The notes beneath the pieces were generated by a model that had not been told where the DNA came from, searched no databases, and saw only the letters and a program-made list of their open reading frames with translations. DNA of 64,000 nucleotides, from NCBI GenBank assembly GCA_947462335.1, contig OX381721.1:34770303-34834302 (forward strand), in the 5' to 3' direction. Positions 1-11,964 of this stretch are shown here, in pieces (positions within the stretch are counted from its first letter, which is position 1; the number at the start of each line of letters is the position of its first letter). This DNA comes from Harmothoe impar (taxonomy: Eukaryota > Annelida > Polychaeta > Phyllodocida > Polynoidae). The position numbers and the translations under genes were made by a program.

Positions 1-1640
1 AGTAATACTAAACGACCCAACCAAGGTTTAAGACGTTTATGTTACATGGGAGAAGTGCTCTCATTTAATGTCCATGGCCCACAGCCATTAAATAAGACCA
101 TGGAGAGACAGGCAAGATCGGGGGACAAATGTTTCCTTCAAAAAGAAATTTGAAATGTCTTTCCTTCTTGCTGTAATTGGCCTGCGATCTTTAGGTTGTG
201 ATTTCTCTCTTTTCCATAAACTCTTAAGTATTCTTAAATTGCTACCCTCTAAATGAAAGGTACATAGGCTTCAGTGTTAAAGCAAAGATAGAAATGACAA
301 CTTTTGCCAATCTGTCCCATATTTCTCTTTTCACACGCAGAAATGCCATCTTCTACACCGGAAATACCCTCTAACACACAATAAAAACCATCTAAAACGT
401 TTAAATTAAATTTAAATGAAAGTTTGCAACACAGAGCATTGCTAGGCTGGACTACCTGCCCTTGCCAGTCCCACTGACGTTCTCACTGTAGCCCTCACCT
501 CCCCCAACTGCAGGCATGGGGGCAGTGGTGTGTCACCGGCAAGGGAAGGAGGGGATGTGTATATTGAAGATGTGTATTCTTGGAATGTGTATTCCCTATA
601 CACGGCCATACTGAGCCCGACACACATGACATCCAATGTACGTGGTATCAGGCATGCCAGTCTAGAGCATCACTTACATCACGGACAAATATTTTAGTTC
701 CTATATCGACCATACAGAAAAGGGTGGCGCCACCCCTACTTCTCATACACTCCGAGAAGTCCACGATACAACACGAGAGTTGGCAACAACAGCGTCAGGA
801 TAAAAGGAGAGTCCAGAGCAGTTCAAAACTGTACCACCCATATCGTCGCCGTTTATCGTCCGATCGACTGGCTTTTTGATAGGGACAGAAGGCGGTACAT
901 GCCCGCAGCCTGCAACCGTCGCCCACACCAACCTGCTCTCCCACACCCACCTGCTCACCCACACCCACCTGCTCACCCACACCCACCTGCTGGCCTGAAA
1001 TGGAATAACATACATGTATGACACATAAATTTAGGGAACTTTTTAACAAGGAATTCATTTCTGATGCCAGAATGGACCAATGAATGATTATAACAGAATA
1101 CTATATCTAAGTACATGATAAGCTACAGATCCAGCTTACCCTGAGTCATCTGTGAGGCCACTCACACGTTCAATCTTTTCATATTGGCATTGCCCCAGCA
1201 CATGTCAAGGCCATTCATTCTGATGGGATACCGCTGTACTGCCAAAGAGATTTTACAGAGGTGTCCTGGGAAGAGGTCTCATTTAATGTGTTGTATGTAG
1301 TTTATTTTAGCATTTTATATGTACTTTAGAAGTTCAGAGACAGTGTCCTCATGCCGGAGTGATATACTGTGATGAATATATGGTTATGTTTTGTTTTGAT
1401 GAGAAAATATGCACATAAAGTGGTATCAATGCAAAGCATAATAGGTGTGAACAGGGAGTAGGTGTTAAACTTGGGGATCAGAACTCCTGTGAATACTTCT
1501 AGTTACATTTTTAACATGCATACTGCAATTAGCTATACATTCCAATGTGAATAAAGAGAATAACTCAGGAACCAGACTTAAGAACCTTCTCGATTATGCA
1601 ATGTAATATTCTGTGCACATTTCCTCGAGATCACCATTTT
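1..1640. other. intergenic stretch with one minisatellite
   Basis: No convincing gene is visible. The open frames are short, overlapping and without recognisable domains. The only structured part is the minisatellite near 905-992. The right end is the 3' flank of the minus-strand kelch-like gene. Confidence 0.5.
905..992. repeat. 18-bp minisatellite
   Basis: About four to five imperfect tandem copies of an 18-bp unit of the form CCACACCCACCTGCTCAC. The open frames across it translate to short repeats and are by-products of a unit length divisible by three. Confidence 0.75.
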
Positions 1641-1658
1641 TCTTGAGTCCTCCTCAAG

Positions 1659-1664
1659 TTTATT
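1659..1664 (-). terminator. polyadenylation signal of the kelch-like gene
   Basis: On the minus strand an AATAAA lies within ten bases downstream of the TGA that ends the open frame finishing ...DYFAQY. This placement supports that frame as the ancestral C-terminus of the kelch-like gene. Confidence 0.5.
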
Positions 1665-1667
1665 TTT

Positions 1668-3491
1668 TCAGTATTGAGCAAAATAATCCAAGTCAAAATA
1701 TTGACCATCATCATAACTGTCATTGTAATCATCATATCTGTCATAAGGACTGTCGTCAGTCAGAATCCTCAGGACTGTAGCTTCCCTTGCGGGGTAAAAT
1801 GAATAATTCATGGCTTGGAATTGAGAGCAGTGCTTTAAAATACACACATTTGATCCTGTAAAAATACCTGTCGACTTTAATGTTTCTGACATCCGTTATT
1901 TTCTCTCCTTTCTTAATGGGCAACTTTACAAATGCTATATCAATGTTATCGAGGGAGGAGTTGCCAAGGATGAATAGCCTGCTACTATCAACTAGCACCT
2001 GCAGCTGATGATGATGGAAAACAGAACCCAAATCAACCGCACAGTCCCACTTTGACCACTGGTCAGCTGACGGAGTGTAATAGTGTAGCACACCCTGACG
2101 ACTAAAACAAAACAGTACCTCCTCATCCCCCAGCTCCATGACGTGAAACTTGCCCACCACATCCTCAGGAATGGGAGATCCAATGTGCCAAGTATGGGTT
2201 GACATATCCATACAATCCAGTCTTGTGTCACATAGTTCCTGGGAGGATGTGTTTCCACCAGCTACATAAATACAGTCACCAATTACACAAGCATGGTGGT
2301 TTGCCCTAGCATCAGGCAGCTTGATGGGCAGAATTTCCCAGCTGTTGGTTTCAAAATCATATCTCTCAATGACATCAGTTAACTTTGAATAGTAGGTAGT
2401 GTCTCCCCCTCAGGCATATAAGTGCTGTTTGTGATGGACTAGAGCAAAGCTACGCCTTGGAATTAGCATGCCAGCCATCTTCGACCATGTCCTGGTCCGA
2501 GGATTGAATATGTGCCAGCCCTGGGGTGTGGAGGTATCATATAAAATCTCACAGATAATCAGAAAGTTGTTGACCACTGTAGAACATACCACATGGGCTA
2601 AAAGAGCAGGGTTTCTCGGACACCAAGGTATTTGTCAGAGTCATCAATAAGTAATAAACCTGAGCCTGTTTTACCGTACTCAATGAAGCAGGTTGGTCCC
2701 GGCTCCCCCCTCACCTGGCTCTGTTCTGATTCATCAAGCACCCTTTGGTGAGTTGGTAGTGTATGGTAATCTTCAGCTTTATCTACATGATCACGCCATG
2801 ACCCCTCAAAGTCAGAGTATATGTCCATCCCTTTGATGATTTCCAGTTGTTCAGGTGTCATCAGGGCAAAGCGGACATGACCCATCAGGTCGTTCAAGTG
2901 GGATTCACGATTCTCATAATCCACTTTAACCCATTCTTCGACCCTCTGGAAGAGGTCAAACTCAGACTTCTGCCATATTTCAGAAAGAGTAAGAAATACT
3001 TCATAGGATATTGTAGGTTCACAGATTTCCAAGACTTCTTCAAAATGTGTCTTGATATACTCCCTTGTTTTCTCAATACCATGTTGCAGACAGTGTGTTA
3101 TGAACAGGGTAAGAGTATGTAGACAGTTCTGGTTGTTGAGTTTGTCCAGGAGTAGCTCGGTGGATGTGTCAATAGCTGCTGTTACCTGCAGGTACACCGC
3201 ACAGGACAGAAGTTCCTCTGTGCTTCCTTTTGGAGAATCAAACTGCCCCGTATAGATGAACTCTATCATATCAAATACTACTACCGGATCCAGGCCCACA
3301 AGTCTCACTCTGCCAGTCTGACTTTCTGCCATACCTCCTGTCAGCATGGCCTTGAAGTAGTCACTGACAGAGGCCATGATGACTTTGTGCACTTTGAATT
3401 CTTTATCCTCTACTTCTAAGGTGTAGTCGGTTAACACCTGTTCCTTCCAGAGGGTGCGGACACCATTAACCAGGCCAGCATGTGTTGTCAT
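1668..3491 (-). pseudogene. kelch-like BTB-BACK-kelch gene with three frame lesions
   Basis: The first 297 codons (3491 down to 2598) encode a BTB domain (about residues 18-125, with DYTLEVEDKEFKVHKVIM and the FIYTG strand) and then a BACK domain (about 130-240). Such proteins usually act as substrate adaptors for Cullin-3 ubiquitin ligases. Kelch-repeat sequence continues downstream but is broken. A frame change occurs at about 2592-2600, directly after VRETLLF. An in-frame TGA at 2412-2410 replaces a residue in a LYAxGG kelch strand. A second probable frame change near 1860 leads into an acidic, Tyr/Asp-rich C-terminus ending at 1668. The coding part is a single exon preceded by a 5'-UTR intron, and a polyA signal follows it. 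A retrocopy would not keep that intron, so this is a recently broken gene or a real gene with sequencing errors. The exact kelch-like subfamily cannot be named. Confidence 0.72.
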
Positions 3492-3546
3492 GGCAGAAGT
3501 GTTATTTCCTAAACTGAGTTGTATCTACTTTACTGTTCGAGAATTT

Positions 3547-3792
3547 CTGAAATGAAATGACACAGTGTTACTATAGTTTGAGTACAGCGCTGAACATCCA
3601 ATATTGTAGTAGGCCTACACAGTGTCAGCTAAGAACAGTATGATTTGAGTTAAATGTTTTTTTTTTATTGTTTGAATGGGTTTACACTGTGATGCCATGT
3701 CTCAATAGGAGCTATTCCATAACAACAGTACTTATTAGGATTTTACCACTAAAATATATATAGGATTTCTAGGCAGTATATTATAGGCTTAC
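3547..3792 (-). other. 5'-UTR intron of the kelch-like gene
   Basis: On the minus strand a GTAAGC donor at 3792 follows an exon ending CTGTTG. A CATTTCAG acceptor ends at 3547, 56 bases upstream of the ATG at 3491. The 246-bp intron puts an untranslated exon upstream of 3793. Confidence 0.55.
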
Positions 3793-3947
3793 CAACAGCA
3801 GGTGTCGAGAAGTTACCAATGTTGGGGGTATGCTTATGGTTTGTTTCAGGAGTATCACAGACGTCTGTATCGGCTCTGGCTTAACGTTAATGCAGGAACA
3901 AACGGGAGGCCTAGAGTCGTAGGAACTGAGGGAGCCAAGATAAATCT

Positions 3948-4218
3948 GGCTGTGTCTCACAAACTTGGGCCAATGTGTTTGTCTATGACCGTGTGCCGTC
4001 TATGACCGGTTATCTAAAAAAGTTGTTTGGAGGAATAAAAGAGATTTTTTTAAATTAAAAAAAAAAGAATTTTATAAACAAAAATTGTAAAAAAATTTAA
4101 AAAAAGAAGTTTATCCCTCCAAACAACTCTTTTAGGTAGCCGGTCATAGACGGCACACGGTCATAGACGGCACCTGGTCATAGACAAACACACTGGCCCA
4201 AGTTCGTGAGACACAGCC
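3948..4218. mobile_element. hairpin element B, 4-bp TSD ATCT
   Basis: 271-bp element with terminal inverted repeats starting GGCTGTGTCTCAC and ending GTGAGACACAGCC, flanked by direct repeat ATCT (3944-3947 and 4219-4222). Just inside each terminus are tandem copies of a 17-bp unit, GTCTATGACCGGGTGCC and variants, in opposite orientation at the two ends. An A/T-rich palindromic core contains AAAAAAGTTGTTTGGAGG and its complement. No coding capacity. The same family occurs at 22376-22643, 24335-24830 and 37519-37930. Confidence 0.9.
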
Positions 4219-4222
4219 ATCT

Positions 4223-5613
4223 GCGTCTTAGGACTCATTCCAAGATTAAAGCCAACGCTGCTAGAGTTTGTTGATTTGTATCCAAGCGATGAGTAATAAA
4301 CCTCTTGCTATGAATGACTTTGTAAACACTAGATCAAAATGACTCAGCCTTTTCTGTTGATCAGATAGTTGGATGTATGCGTAAATAATCTATGCAAAAT
4401 GTCACAAACTGAATAGCTGCCTCGACAAAGAGTATATCCCTTGTAGTAGGGTGTTCACTCCAGTCAGCCCCGCGTGTCCCCAGTGCGTGTACTGTTCAGA
4501 GGGGCATGTCATGGCACCTACTGTACAGTATGGGAGTTTCCTAAGCTACCTACATATTGTTATTTCCGGGCTAATCTAGGTTTCTCTCATCAAATCTCTT
4601 TTAGTAGGGATATTCTATACATATTGGGGCTTATTTTTATCCCATACCATTTTTGAAATGTTTAATGATTTAGGAGATATGATTGAAACAAAACTTCCAA
4701 GAAGCACCTGGATGAGATATTTTCAATATTCAAAAAATGGTATTTTGTAATTTTAAAGATGCCATATTCATAAATGAGATACATTTTTGAGATTTGACAT
4801 AATCATTCATATCTCCCCCGGAAATTGACCATTGTGAGGGTCATGATAGAGAAATGAATACATTACAGCATCATAATGAAAAACATACCAACGTAGAAGT
4901 ATTGAATCATAAATTTTAATGGCAAATTAATTTAGTCTCTAATCTGTTTAATTATTGATACAGGGCTAGTTGAATATCATGCATTTTCCTGTCTCAGAGT
5001 GCCCTGCTGCACGCAGGGTGACTACTCAATGCACTGAAGGCCCCACTGTACACAGAGTATGAGTGCCACTCGCCCGACAGGCTATGTATAGAGCAGCAGG
5101 GGTAAAATTATGAGGACTTTCTCAACTTCCATCCCCTCTACAGCACTAACCAATAGAGATTTTCTTATTCTGATTTTTGCAATGAATTTCTACATTTCTT
5201 CTCCCCAGGGCACACTAGATCAATATCATTTGGGGCCAATAATCAGTTTTCCATGTAACTCCCTACTTGTAGTCTTAAGGTTATCAATCATAGCCTTAAG
5301 CATACCTAATGTAGTTTTACTGCTCTATCCCTCTGGATGGGGACACAATCCCTCCCAATAGACTAAGACGAATAGTTTTAATTAAACATACTACCCTGGC
5401 TATTTAGGAGCGCCATCTGGGGGAATACAGTGCTATGCAGCAGTAAGACTGTGAGGAACATACTTTCATAGACTACAGAAAATATACTTTTTATCAAGGC
5501 TCGTTTTTCAGTTCATCATAATCTACTGCATTCATTAACAGGTCAGACTGGTAAAGGGTCCATTTATCACAACACGAGGCCTCTGTCAGTGTGAGCTGGT
5601 TTTTTTTTAAGTA
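4223..5613. other. intergenic stretch, nothing recognised
   Basis: A/T-rich sequence without coding signal. The open frame at 5110-5361 has no domain and no codon pattern of a gene. Confidence 0.4.
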
Positions 5614-5896
5614 CCGTAAAACCTCGCGTATAAGCCGCAGCTTATATGCAAATCAGATCGGGAGTGCGGCTTATAGGATCAATGCAGAGTCAGGGTGCGG
5701 CTTATAACAGAGTTTTAACTACTATGGTAGAGTACTAAAGTCACCATAATAAGATCACTAATGCGGCTCATAGGATTGGCCCAAAATCGGGGTGCGGCTA
5801 ATACAAGAGATACGAGAGAGGCTTATATGCATACATATACGCTTATATGTATACGTTTTACGGTACTAGCCGCAGCTTATATGCCAGGGTTTACGG
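5614..5896. mobile_element. TA-flanked short element (CCGTAAAACCTCGCG family)
   Basis: Ends CCGTAAAACCTCGCGTATAA and ...CCAGGGTTTACGG, flanked by TA on both sides. Internal repeats of the words GTGCGGCTTATA and AAGCCGCAGCTTATA occur in both orientations. A second copy is at 58679-58900. TA duplication and CCGT ends match the pogo/Tigger style of the element at 31681-35510. Confidence 0.75.
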
Positions 5897-6689
5897 TATT
5901 ACTAGGGAGGTGTATATATCTTAAGGATTTGGCCTGCAAATTAAAATGTTAAAGCTTAAAGTTAAAGGGGCATTCTCACCACTCGCACTTACCACATAGC
6001 AGACTAGAACAGTACTAAAATTGTGAGTGAGAAACGCTCGGTGAGAATGGCACTTTAAATATATTACTATGCTTCAGCTCCTTCTATGTAAAGCTACCTT
6101 CCTTCCAAATTACACCTACTGGCTATACAGGACAGATGTAGATTGTAAAGACCTGACCGTGGGTTGGTCAGGTATTTCTAGGTTGACTGTAACACCACAG
6201 TAGCACTAATGACAATGACAAATGGGCTGAATCTTTCCAGACCATAACATGTTATTCATGCGTAACACAACCACTATATGCCTCATACCGCCTCATATAG
6301 ACCTCCTACCTTGGCACTAAATAAAGAAGTCTCTAAAGGGAATGGTCATTTTTAAAGTATAGCAGCTCTTAGGGGGAACTCCAAAACTGGTAAACCTTTC
6401 TACTTTTGCCAGTTAGTATGGATGATGAGGGTAGACAGCGGAGAATCGTATAGCCCTGCATATGAGGGGGGGGGGGTTGGACCTGTCCTTTTTTCTTTGG
6501 GGAGTTTGGAGAAGGGATTTCTTGGAATTTTCACTTGACAATCCAACCGTTAACTAGCTGATTGACTTATAATTATGTCCACTGAAACAGACGCTTTCTC
6601 TATGCTAGTGACATACATAGATTCCCAAACAAAAAGATATTAAGGCACCGCTCAGCGATGAGTATTTCTGTACAAAATCTGACCAGAGG

Positions 6690-6930
6690 TCTAAGATGAG
6701 TATACACCCCTATATTTGACACGGTGACATCACCATTTCTTAAAATCGGCATGCAACATGGGCTCTAATGACATGCGAAAGGAGGCTTCAAAAGTTAGTG
6801 ACATGAGACATGGACACTTCTTAAAATCTACATGGGACATGAGCATTATTAAGCGACATAGACATGTGACATCGCCATTTCCTAAAACCGACATGCGACA
6901 TGGGGACCCCCCCCATCTATTCCCCCTGTA
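6690..6930 (+). repeat. GACATG-word repeat, copy 1
   Basis: Dense repetition of GCGACATG and CGACATGGG separated by TTCTTAAAATC spacers, ending ATGGGGACCCCCCCCATC. Same family as 28820-29050 (direct) and 40689-40891 and 40976-41072 (inverted). Confidence 0.65.
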
Positions 6931-7172
6931 AGGGGCTATTCATTGAAATGTACTGTGTTGTGATAAAGCCCATTGTCCACAGCATCAAAATCACATCCTG
7001 TTCTGTGTTAAAATCATATTCACTTCTCCGGGCCACAAGTACCCGCTGGACGTCTACCCCTGCCATCTTTCCCCTAGGGGGTAGATGTCCAGGGGGGTAA
7101 ATGCAGGAGGTAGATGTCGGGGGGACTAGTTTTGCCCCAATTTCGCTCCAATTTCACCCAATTTGTTGTATG

Positions 7173-8292
7173 TCAGCTGTTTCCCGTACTAGACGCTCTC
7201 AGGATGTTGTTGTTGAATTTAATTGTCATGTATTTGACAAGAATGTTGTCCCGTATCGGGGTCCAGTCCTTGTGTTTGGAGATTTGCTTTGTCACACTTT
7301 TCGCTTCATATGGGCAGTCCGTCGCTAGTACTTCAATGGTTAAGTCTCCCCTGCCAGCAACCAGCGCATTCTGGTAGTGAAAGGTGTGTTCGACTGATTT
7401 GAATGTTCTTGCACCGAAGATACATGTTTGACATGTACAAGTGGTGTGATTGGAAGGCTATGCCTCCATCAGCTGTATCTAGTTGTTTAGCATTTTCCAA
7501 GTTACAATTTTTGGGAAGGTTGTTCAGATCTTTGATTCAGTATTTCTTTGTATCAACTGTTACCGCCCTTGCATGCATTTGTACCGGGACTCCAGTGTGT
7601 TTCCAGAATGCAACAACTGTTTGTAAATCGCGCTTTTGGTTTTGCTCTAATGAGGTCAAATCATTGCTTATGTTGACGCCACAATATTTAGGATAACCAT
7701 TTAAATGCTTTGCACCAGAGTAAACAGCTTGTTTGAGCCTTTTGAATTGAAGTTCAGCAATGACCGGGCGTGGGGTTTTATCACTTTGTTTCTTCAGTCC
7801 AAGTCAATAAATTTCGTCACACTCCGTATCAATGTCAATATCAATTTGTACGTCAGTGAAAAGCTTGTTTATCGCCATAACTGGGTCGGGGAAAGTTTTT
7901 TCATCAAATCCACGAAAAAGCAGGTTATACTTCTTTGACTTTGACTCAATCCCTTCTAGACGAGCTTCAAGTTTTCGAAGTCTGACCTGGCTGATTCTGT
8001 TCTCAAGTTCAAGTTCAAGTTCGCCATTTTGTTTTTCAAGAATCTCAAAGCGTGTTTGAAGAGTTGTGACTTCTAGCAGTTTGTCATTTTTCAAGTTGGT
8101 CATGAGGTTGTCAGTCAGGGTTTTCTATTTGGTATCAATGAGGGATTCAAAGTTTTTACTTAACTCGGATGTGGCTTGTTCGAGATCTTGCTTTGTAACA
8201 CGTGTTTGGCAAGTTGGTGCTGTCGGTGATGTCATGTTGTCGGTGTCAGAGATATCAAGGCCCGAGGTTCCCACTCCATGTTCAGCAGGCAT
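7173..8292 (-). pseudogene. LINE ORF1-like gene with NADAR-like 3' part, decayed
   Basis: Read on the minus strand from ATG at 8292. After a polar N-terminus comes a coiled-coil stretch (about 8100-7980) and then an RRM-like ORF1p segment with NLLFRGF, followed after a stop by RLG-like and PRPVIAELQF sequence typical of LINE ORF1 proteins. Farther on, one frame reads FKSVEHTFHYQNAL and then CPYEAKSV, W(T)PIRDNI and MTIKFNNN, the signature layout of NADAR (YbiA-like) domains. In-frame stops near 8127, 7804 and about 7553, plus at least one frame change near 7430, show it is dead. No reverse transcriptase follows in the window. The ORF1 assignment is good; the NADAR call rests on motif recognition. 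Confidence 0.65.
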
Positions 8293-9382
8293 GATTAAAC
8301 CGTAATCTTAAATCCTGCTTAATTGTATTTCAGATGTTATTACAATATCATATTTGGAGGATAGGGCACAATACGATGTCATCTATGTGCAATAAGAGCC
8401 CAATTACATGTTCTGATGTGGCCTAAGTATGGCATGTTACAGTGTATTTTCAATGGAGGAATTATAGTGTGCACTCCAAAATTAGTAAATTGAGCCATAA
8501 TTTGATGATTCGCCGAAATCTAAGCTGAATCCTAGGGAATAACATTACATAAACTAGGTAGCACATGAAATATGGCCATAAGGAACATTCTGGTTAACTT
8601 TTAACTAAATTGATTTTTGAGCCCTAATCATCGGACCATTTCACTTTGATGGTCAATGGTTGACATAATATCACTGATGTAACTGTATTTTTGCCAGGTT
8701 GAATAAAATAATAGAAGGCTAGGTTTAGTGAGACTGCAGGTTTTTCAATCAAATAAAAGGGAATTTTACTTCAATATATATGCATTCTACATTTTACGTT
8801 AAGCTTTACACCAACAGGCTGAATGTGTCAACAGCTAGAAACATCCTAGTTTATTCCTTGAAAGGCTCCCTCTTTTTTTCATCACAGAATAAATACTTGA
8901 AGCAGACTACACAAACACAGTACAGACTGAGGGGCAGTCAATGTGGGATAGTAGGTCAACATTCACACTAGGCCTTTGATCCTCCTCCCAGGAAACACGT
9001 ATCACTTCTCTGCTCTCCTATCCACATAACAAATCTTTTTCTACCTTAGTCGTAATACTCATCAGTTTTAATCTTTAATTATGAAAGACAGCCCAGTGTT
9101 CCTACACGAAACATAGTTCTCAAAATCACCTTTCACGTACTGCCACTCAAACAGGATTGATACGTTTTTTTTTTTTTTTAAATCTGTTCCTTCAAATGTG
9201 GCATGGATAAGTTTTTTAGGGTGAACCGCTGCATTAGGCAGAGATAAGGGGAGCAGGAGATGATAGTGAGACTAGGGAATGTCTGGTTACAAGATTCTCA
9301 AAGTGGGCTCAAAGTGTATATTTAGTGGGAGGGGGTGCACTCTGAAGGCAAAACATACATGGTAACATGCACTTACTCACAG

Positions 9383-10307
9383 TAGGGTGGCCGGACCATT
9401 TTTAAATAATGGTACAACATGCATATGAAATACATCTCTTATAGCCCCGATATTCACATTTAAGAAATAAGTTGCCTTATGTTAATACAATGAATAAGGA
9501 ATCAACAGTAATTGTTTGAATCTATCTCACCTCTCTAGGCCTTCTGACAGGTTTTGAATTCGTCCCATGCCTACCATCATGGTTAACAAATGGTCTTCTC
9601 AGTGTAACAGTGAGGCCCCCTAGGGTACATTGACTAACACTAATGACCTTACCTACAACCCCTACCAAATTTTCCCATAGAAAGTGCTGCCATCTGGTAT
9701 CAAACACTATCTAAACTGATTAAAATCACCACATCATCCCCAGGAGATTGCCTGACGCTGGCAGGCGGTAGGCTGTATTATTTCCACTCCAAATGCATTG
9801 TTTTCAGTTGATCTAGCTCTATCTTCAGTAGTTTGCCATAAATTGCCAATTGAAGGTTTCTATAAAAATATTGAAGGATAAAAATCTTCATTTTAGATAG
9901 CTTATCTGAAAAAGATATCATTTGGTCAGGTGATAACAAGACCTCTCATGGAATACCTGCATTCAAGAGACTTCAAACAAAAAAAGAATCTCGTTGATAA
10001 ATTGATTTGCCATCCAATAGTGCAAATTCTCCAAAAGGACAGGTTCAGGAGATCACCCAGTTATAGAGCTCAAAATAGACCAGAAATCTAAAGGTCTGTC
10101 AACATTGCCCCTGAATTACATTATGTAATATAATTTGTTATGCTTATTCCAGCCTGTATATGATATACCCATTCAAGATCTCTTGATACCAAGTTACTAG
10201 AACTCTAAATCTTCCTCCTAGCTAAAATAGGAACACATCACAAAAGGGTCATTTAACATAGGATCAGATACGGCCTGGTCAATCAGCTCAATCCTCCGGC
10301 CACCCTA
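9383..10307. mobile_element. DNA transposon remnant with TAGGGTGGCCGGA ends
   Basis: Perfect 13-bp inverted ends TAGGGTGGCCGGA / TCCGGCCACCCTA, flanked on both sides by the 7-bp direct repeat CTCACAG. The TAGGG start and a 7-8 bp duplication resemble hAT elements. The 925-bp body shows no intact transposase; one 61-codon minus-strand frame (9522-9707) has no recognised domain. Confidence 0.65.
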
Positions 10308-10325
10308 CTCACAGAGAGAAGAAAC

Positions 10326-10587
10326 AGCGTCAAGAGGGAGTCCAGGTTGCCTTCAGAATGACTCCCCTCTTTAGGGGAGCCCAGGTCGCCTAAGGGAGCC
10401 TAGGTGCTCTCTTGTAGACCTTAAGAAAGGAGTCACCTGGGGGAGTCATATGACCCAGAGAGCTATATGACTCCCCCTGGTGACTCCCTTAGGTCACCTG
10501 GAGAGTAACCTAAGTTCCCTTAGGCGACCTGGGCTCCCCTAGAGAGGGGAGTCATTCTCGAGGCAAGCTGCACTCACTTTTGACGCT
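10326..10587. mobile_element. foldback element with GCGTCAA ends
   Basis: Inverted repeat of about 262 bp: AGCGTCAAGAGGGAGTCC on the left, the complement of ACTTTTGACGCT on the right. The arms share GAATGACTCCCCTC and CAGGTCGCCTAAGGGA. The whole unit can fold into one long hairpin. No coding capacity. Confidence 0.75.
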
Positions 10588-11059
10588 TTTTTCTTTTTCT
10601 GTGCTGGTACGTTCCCCGAGATCCATAATTATGGTAAATTTGCTGCAGTTTGTTTGTCTTTGAATGTGGTATAACAGCAATCAGGCATCGATAGGACTTG
10701 ATACACCCATATCTTATCCTTTGAAGCAGTTTTTGAATAAGCGCCAGTGTTATTGAAAAGAGTTATGCACCAAAAAGCTCAAATAAGAAGATTGGATCTC
10801 TCCTGTGGGGGAACAGGTTTTATGCGTGATTTCACCATATTTCACAAAGAATTATGTTTATAAAAAGATCTAGGTTTTCCTTAATTCTTTACACAGATTG
10901 CAACAGAAATAGCATAATTTCAGGTGTTTTTTTTTCAAACATGAGCTAATAAGAGCATGTAGGTTACAGAGTGCCCCCCCCCTCCCCTCATCGCCATGTG
11001 AGTAAGGGTAAAAAATGACCTAGTTCTTGATCTACACGCTGTACTGTGTTTGTTCTGCT

Positions 11060-11770
11060 TTTAGGACGGCCAGTGTGGAGTAAACCCATCTACTGCACTA
11101 CTCCTGCTGTAGCCTGCTGTAATATAGCCTCTACCACTCGTGTATTCACCCAGACCAGCTGATACACAAGGGTGGTACAGAGTCCACTACACAGCCAAAG
11201 CCACACTGTCTGCTATACAAGACAGCCTGGCACACAACCGGCCATACATCCTGCCACAAAGTCTGGCTACACAGCCTTCCACACAGCCTGCTAGACACAG
11301 GCTGGCTACCCCGCTGGCTACATATACTGCTTGGGCCTCTGCAGCCTCTCGGTCAGCCTCTATATACGTTGGGAAGAGGCACATACTCATCAACCTAAGC
11401 CTGCTACACAGACTGTCACACAATCTGCAATACAGCCTGCTATACAAGCTACCACACAACGTCTTCCTCTCCTGTAAACAACCTGCCAATCAGCCTAGCA
11501 TACAGCCTACTATCAAGCCTACCAGCCAGCCTACCAGCCAGCCTGCCAGTTAGCCTGCTACACAACCAGTTATACAACCGCCTGTGCAAGCTCTACCTCT
11601 CCTGCACACACTGTCAGCTGATACACAACATTGCACATAGCTTACCACACACACAGCCAGCCACTGTACCTGCCCACAGCCTACCAGTTAGCCTGCCACA
11701 CAATCAGCTATACAACCCCCTACACAAGCTCGACCACTCCTACAAACACCCAGTACAGCTGCTACACCTC
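11060..11770 (+). repeat. degenerate CAGCCTGCTACACAA repeat upstream of the P450
   Basis: About 700 bp made of diverged copies of a short word of the type CAGCCTGCYACACAAGC. The lack of stops in two frames (11140-11553, 11631-11777) is a by-product of the repeat, not a protein. The region ends at the P450 start codon and may include its 5' UTR or promoter; no TATA box is obvious. Confidence 0.5.
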
Positions 11771-11777
11771 CTGTAGC

Positions 11778-11964
11778 ATGGAGGCCCTACACAAGCTGAC
11801 CAGTGATGTATTCACAGACCCTGCCTCTGTCTGGGAGGCCCTCCAGTGGCAGGGGCAGTATGTGCTGGACCTGGTCAGGTCCCACCCCTGGACGGCCCTG
11901 GGGGTGGCTGCAGGGGCAGCCCTAGTGTGGAGCTATGTCAGGGCACCCAGGAACCTCCCCCCAG
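11778..11964 (+). CDS. P450 exon 1
   Basis: Encodes the N-terminal membrane anchor and ends in the proline-rich hinge ...NLPPG at a CCAG|GTAAGT donor (phase 1). Confidence 0.85.

Noticed and set aside
11140..11553. 137-codon open frame as a gene upstream of the P450
   Set aside because: Low-complexity repeat translation, equally open on the other strand, no domain.
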